64,000 nucleotides of DNA, taken from NCBI GenBank assembly GCA_019931105.1, contig JAIOUW010000001.1:1798001-1862000 (forward strand). The letters run 5' to 3'. Position 1 is the first letter of the stretch. The number at the start of each line of letters is the position of its first letter. The notes below the pieces were generated by a model. That model was not told the origin of the DNA. It did not search any database and saw nothing but the letters and a program-made list of their open reading frames with translations. A program made the position numbers and the translations under genes. The DNA comes from Flavobacteriaceae bacterium NBU2977 (GTDB lineage: Bacteria; Bacteroidota; Bacteroidia; Flavobacteriales; Flavobacteriaceae). Below, piece by piece: positions 61,234 through 64,000 of this stretch.

Positions 61234-62316
61234 ATGACGGAAAAAGATTTTATTTTTCGGAACAATTCGACCTCCTTGGGGGCGGGAAAAGTAAAATGGA
61301 AGGCTCCGAGCAATATCGCCTTGGTCAAATATTGGGGTAAAAAAGCAGGTCAAATCCCGGCAAACCCTTCGATCAGTTTTACTTTGGATGCCTGTTCTAC
61401 GACGACCACTTTGGGTTTTGTTCCAAGAAATACCCCGTCGGATGAATTTTCATTTGATTTATGGTTCGAGGGAAAACCCATGGAAGGCTTTAAACCAAAG
61501 ATTGAGACTTTTTTTAAACGAATTGAACCATTTCTGCCGTTTTTGAAGGCATATCATTTTACTATTGAAACCTCGAATTCTTTTCCCCACAGCAGTGGAA
61601 TTGCTTCTTCGGCCAGTGGTTTTGCCGCGTTGGCCCTGTGTTTAATGGATGTAGAAAAGTTATTGAATGCCGAGACCACCGAAGCGTATTTGAAAAAAAA
61701 AGCTTCTTTCATAGCGCGCTTGGGTTCTGGTAGCGCGGCACGGAGTATCGAGGGCGATCTTGTACATTGGGGAAGCCATGATGGCACAATTGGGAGCTCC
61801 GATTTGTTCGGAATAAAATATCCGTATGAAGTACATGGCAATTTCAAGAACTATCACGACACCATTCTTCTGGTTGACAAGGGGCAAAAACAAGTGAGCA
61901 GTACCGTTGGTCACGAATTGATGCACGATCATCCGTTTGCCGCCCGGCGGTTCGACCAAGCGCACGAAAATCTGTCAAAATTAAAATCCGTTTTTAAAAA
62001 TGGAAATCTAACCGAATTCATCAACATTGTAGAAAGCGAGGCCTTGACATTGCATGCGATGATGATGACAAGCCAGCGGTATTTCATATTGATGAAACCT
62101 GATACCCTCGAGATCATCAATAAAATATGGGCTTTTCGAGAGGCTTCGGGCACCCATGTATGTTTTACTTTGGATGCAGGGGCCAATGTTCATGTGCTTT
62201 ATCCTGAAGAAGAAAAAGAAGAGGTCTATCAATTTATTCAGAATGAGCTGGTTGCATATTGCGAAAACGGACAGTATATTTGTGATAGAATTGGATTTGG
62301 GGCAAAAAAAATGTAA
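61234..62316 (+). CDS. mvaD: Diphosphomevalonate decarboxylase
   Basis: 360 residues from the ATG at 61234, chosen because the promoter box overlaps the alternative TTG. A GHMP-superfamily enzyme: KWKAPSNIALVKYWGKK, NPSISFTLDACSTTT, the phosphate-binding PHSSGIASSASGFAALAL, RLGSGSAARSIEGDLVHWG, and the catalytic Asp in FTLDAGANVHVL. It makes isopentenyl diphosphate, the last step of the mevalonate pathway. Mevalonate kinase is 64 bases downstream, and a prenyltransferase follows. No phosphomevalonate kinase gene is seen in the window, so that step must be encoded elsewhere or bypassed. Confidence 0.94.
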   Translation: MTEKDFIFRNNSTSLGAGKVKWKAPSNIALVKYWGKKAGQIPANPSISFTLDACSTTTTLGFVPRNTPSDEFSFDLWFEGKPMEGFKPKIETFFKRIEPFLPFLKAYHFTIETSNSFPHSSGIASSASGFAALALCLMDVEKLLNAETTEAYLKKKASFIARLGSGSAARSIEGDLVHWGSHDGTIGSSDLFGIKYPYEVHGNFKNYHDTILLVDKGQKQVSSTVGHELMHDHPFAARRFDQAHENLSKLKSVFKNGNLTEFINIVESEALTLHAMMMTSQRYFILMKPDTLEIINKIWAFREASGTHVCFTLDAGANVHVLYPEEEKEEVYQFIQNELVAYCENGQYICDRIGFGAKKM

Positions 62317-62380
62317 CTTTTTTGAAGTTTCATACGTATATAGAAACGTAAACTAGAATGCCTCAGATCAAACAACAATT

Positions 62381-63319
62381 ATGAAAGGACCCTTATTTTA
62401 TTCAAAAATACTCCTCTTCGGGGAATACGGAATCATCAAAGATTCAAAAGGGCTTTCCATTCCCTATAACTTTTTTAAAGGTGCCTTGAAAACGACCGAT
62501 ACGTCTTCCGAGGCTGCCAAGAAATCGAATAACGGCCTAAGGGAGTTTGCCGATTATCTTGAAATGGTACAGAAGAATAGTCCGGGTTTGGTCAGTTTCG
62601 ATTTCAAATCCTTAAAAAGCGATATCGATGCGGGTATGTATTTCGATAGCTCGATTCCTCAAGGATATGGTGTTGGTAGCAGCGGTGCCTTGGTTGCCGC
62701 TATTTATGATAAATATGCGACCGATAAGATTACGGTACTCGAAAACCTTACCCGTGAGAAATTGTTGAAATTAAAGGCGATTTTTGGAAAAATGGAATCG
62801 TTCTTCCACGGTAAATCATCGGGCTTGGATCCTTTGAACAGTTATTTGAGCCTTCCTATTCTTATCAACTCAAAAGACAATATCGAGTCGACCAGTATAC
62901 CTTCACAAAATATTGAAGGAAAAGGGGCCGTGTTTTTGTTGGACAGTGGTTCTACGGGAGAGACCGCCCCAATGGTACAACTTTTCATGGAGAAGATGAA
63001 GCAAGAAGGATTTCGGAACATGCTCAAAGATCAATTCATAAAACATACCGATGCGTGCGTCGAGGATTTTATAAACGGCAATGTAAAGTCGCTTTTTGGA
63101 AATCTCAAGCAATTATCACATGTTGTTCTCGATAATTTCAAACCAATGATTCCCACTAAGTTCCATGAGCTTTGGCAAAGGGGTATAGACACTAATGAAT
63201 ATTACCTAAAACTTTGTGGCTCTGGCGGCGGAGGTTATATACTTGGCTTCACACAAGATATAGACAAGGCCAAAAGGGCGTTGCAAGGCTACAATTTAGA
63301 AGTGGTGTACAACTTCTAG
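62381..63319 (+). CDS. Mevalonate kinase (GHMP family)
   Basis: 312 residues. Motif 1 is LLFGEYGIIKDSKGLSIPYN, motif 2 (phosphate loop) is IPQGYGVGSSGALVAAIYD, and motif 3 is KLCGSGGGGYILGF; SGLDPLNSYLS holds the likely catalytic Asp. It would phosphorylate mevalonate with ATP in the cytoplasm. It sits between diphosphomevalonate decarboxylase and a UbiA prenyltransferase, which supports mevalonate over other GHMP substrates such as galactose or homoserine. A phosphomevalonate kinase role is the main alternative. Confidence 0.88.
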   Translation: MKGPLFYSKILLFGEYGIIKDSKGLSIPYNFFKGALKTTDTSSEAAKKSNNGLREFADYLEMVQKNSPGLVSFDFKSLKSDIDAGMYFDSSIPQGYGVGSSGALVAAIYDKYATDKITVLENLTREKLLKLKAIFGKMESFFHGKSSGLDPLNSYLSLPILINSKDNIESTSIPSQNIEGKGAVFLLDSGSTGETAPMVQLFMEKMKQEGFRNMLKDQFIKHTDACVEDFINGNVKSLFGNLKQLSHVVLDNFKPMIPTKFHELWQRGIDTNEYYLKLCGSGGGGYILGFTQDIDKAKRALQGYNLEVVYNF

Positions 63320-63334
63320 AACAATCGCAAAAAC

Positions 63335-64000
63335 ATGTTGAGCAGAAAAAACAAGCTCTTGCTTTTAAAGTTGTTGAGCCTGTTTTCCGTGGTTCGCGGC
63401 TATAACATACTGATGATCGTTTTGGCCCAGTATTTGGCGGCCATCTATATTTTATCCCCTGACCTTCCGTTGCGCAAGGTGATTTTTGATTTGAACCTGT
63501 TTTTGATCGTGGCTTCCTCGGCATTGGTCATCGCATCAGGATATATCATAAATAACTTTTATGACGCTGAAAAAGACCTGATCAATAAACCTAGAAAGAG
63601 TATGTTGGACCGATTGGTCAGCCAGCGTTTTAAATTGACCACTTATTTCGTACTCAACTTTTTGGCGGTCTTTGCAGCCAGTTATGTGTCTTTCAGAGCG
63701 GTATTTTTCTTTTCGGCCTATATTTTTGGCATTTGGTTTTATTCCCACAAATTAAAACGTGTACCGTTTGTGGGTAATTTTGTGTCTGCGATATTGTCCA
63801 TTACTCCTTTTTTTGCCGTCTTCGTTTACTATAAAAATTTTGAAACCGTAATCTTTGTTCATGCAGTTTTCCTGTTCTTGCTGATCTTGGCTCGTGAAAT
63901 GATAAAAGATCTTGAAAATATTACGGGCGATCTTGTCCACAACTACAAGACGGTACCGATTCTTTATGGATCTAAAGTCTCTAAGATATGCATTGGTATT
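63335..64000 (+). CDS. UbiA-family prenyltransferase, 3' end cut by window (GGGP-synthase-like)
   Basis: 222 codons are open to the window edge, beginning MLSRKNKLLLLKLLSLFSVV at 63335, fifteen bases after the kinase stop. Multiple helices and the two Asp-rich motifs of UbiA enzymes are visible: NNFYDAEKDLINKP (N-x2-D-x3-D) and REMIKDLENITGD. Flavobacterial homologues beside mevalonate kinase are usually annotated as geranylgeranylglycerol-phosphate geranylgeranyltransferase; a quinone prenyltransferase is the alternative. The gene is missed by simple ORF lists because it has no stop in the window. Position indicates use of the isoprenoid made by the upstream enzymes. Confidence 0.88.
   Translation, partial: MLSRKNKLLLLKLLSLFSVVRGYNILMIVLAQYLAAIYILSPDLPLRKVIFDLNLFLIVASSALVIASGYIINNFYDAEKDLINKPRKSMLDRLVSQRFKLTTYFVLNFLAVFAASYVSFRAVFFFSAYIFGIWFYSHKLKRVPFVGNFVSAILSITPFFAVFVYYKNFETVIFVHAVFLFLLILAREMIKDLENITGDLVHNYKTVPILYGSKVSKICIGI

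Noticed and set aside
1-64000. CRISPR arrays, tRNA or rRNA genes, insertion-sequence transposases
   Set aside because: None was recognised by eye. The repeats present are few, irregularly spaced and located in intergenic gaps.

Overview
The window looks like a chromosome segment of a marine flavobacterium (Bacteroidota, family Flavobacteriaceae). The signs are Bacteroidota-type promoters (TTTG, about 17 to 19 bases, TAnnTTTG), arrays of roughly 800-residue double FtsX permeases that begin with a MFKNYLKIAWRN-like motif, a thioredoxin-reductase-type ferredoxin-NADP reductase, many lipoprotein signals, a TonB protein, and mevalonate-pathway genes beside a UbiA-type prenyltransferase. I see no rRNA, tRNA, CRISPR array, transposase or phage gene. 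Genus cannot be settled from the sequence alone.

Layout. 1-18063: seven tandem MacB/FtsX-type permeases (the first cut by the window edge) followed by one ABC ATPase and a strong terminator. The spacers carry paired direct repeats and a candidate sigma-54 promoter. 18186-21483: an iron-sulfur/redox block (Mrp, NifU-like scaffold, ferredoxin reductase, 2Fe-2S ferredoxin), interrupted by a four-helix-bundle gene flanked by imperfect inverted repeats. 21501-22717: three overlapping AT-rich small genes of unknown function that look like an acquired cassette, followed by an ABC exporter and a secreted penicillin-acylase-type hydrolase. 26857-32318: a secreted protein of unknown function, then a reverse-strand operon (GntP permease, RidA, D-threonine-aldolase/D-serine-dehydratase-like PLP enzyme, M19 dipeptidase, SGNH hydrolase) that reads as D-amino-acid salvage. 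32425-37982: aquaporin, an exported class V aminotransferase, a glucose/sorbosone-dehydrogenase-like lipoprotein, TonB, and a metallophosphoesterase.

38180-47773 is the most unusual part. It holds a large GAF protein, a convergent HD phosphohydrolase fused to a Pycsar-effector-type membrane domain (DUF5706), and a divergent 1240-residue lipoprotein. In that lipoprotein a purple-acid-phosphatase-like domain, a segment with kinase-like motifs and an Omp85-type beta barrel occur in one chain. A propeller lipoprotein and a vanadium-haloperoxidase-like phosphatase follow.

48044-59887 is sugar metabolism: an SSS symporter, xylA and xylB, then a LacI regulator, beta-phosphoglucomutase, a GH65 phosphorylase (probably maltose), a lipoprotein GH13 enzyme and a glycerophosphodiesterase. 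The GH13 enzyme would process alpha-glucans, GH65 would phosphorolyse maltose to beta-glucose-1-phosphate and glucose, and PgmB would convert the former to glucose-6-phosphate. 59887-64000: a BaiN/HI0933-type flavoprotein, then diphosphomevalonate decarboxylase, mevalonate kinase and a UbiA prenyltransferase truncated at the right edge.

All functional calls are by eye from motifs and context. No database search was run.
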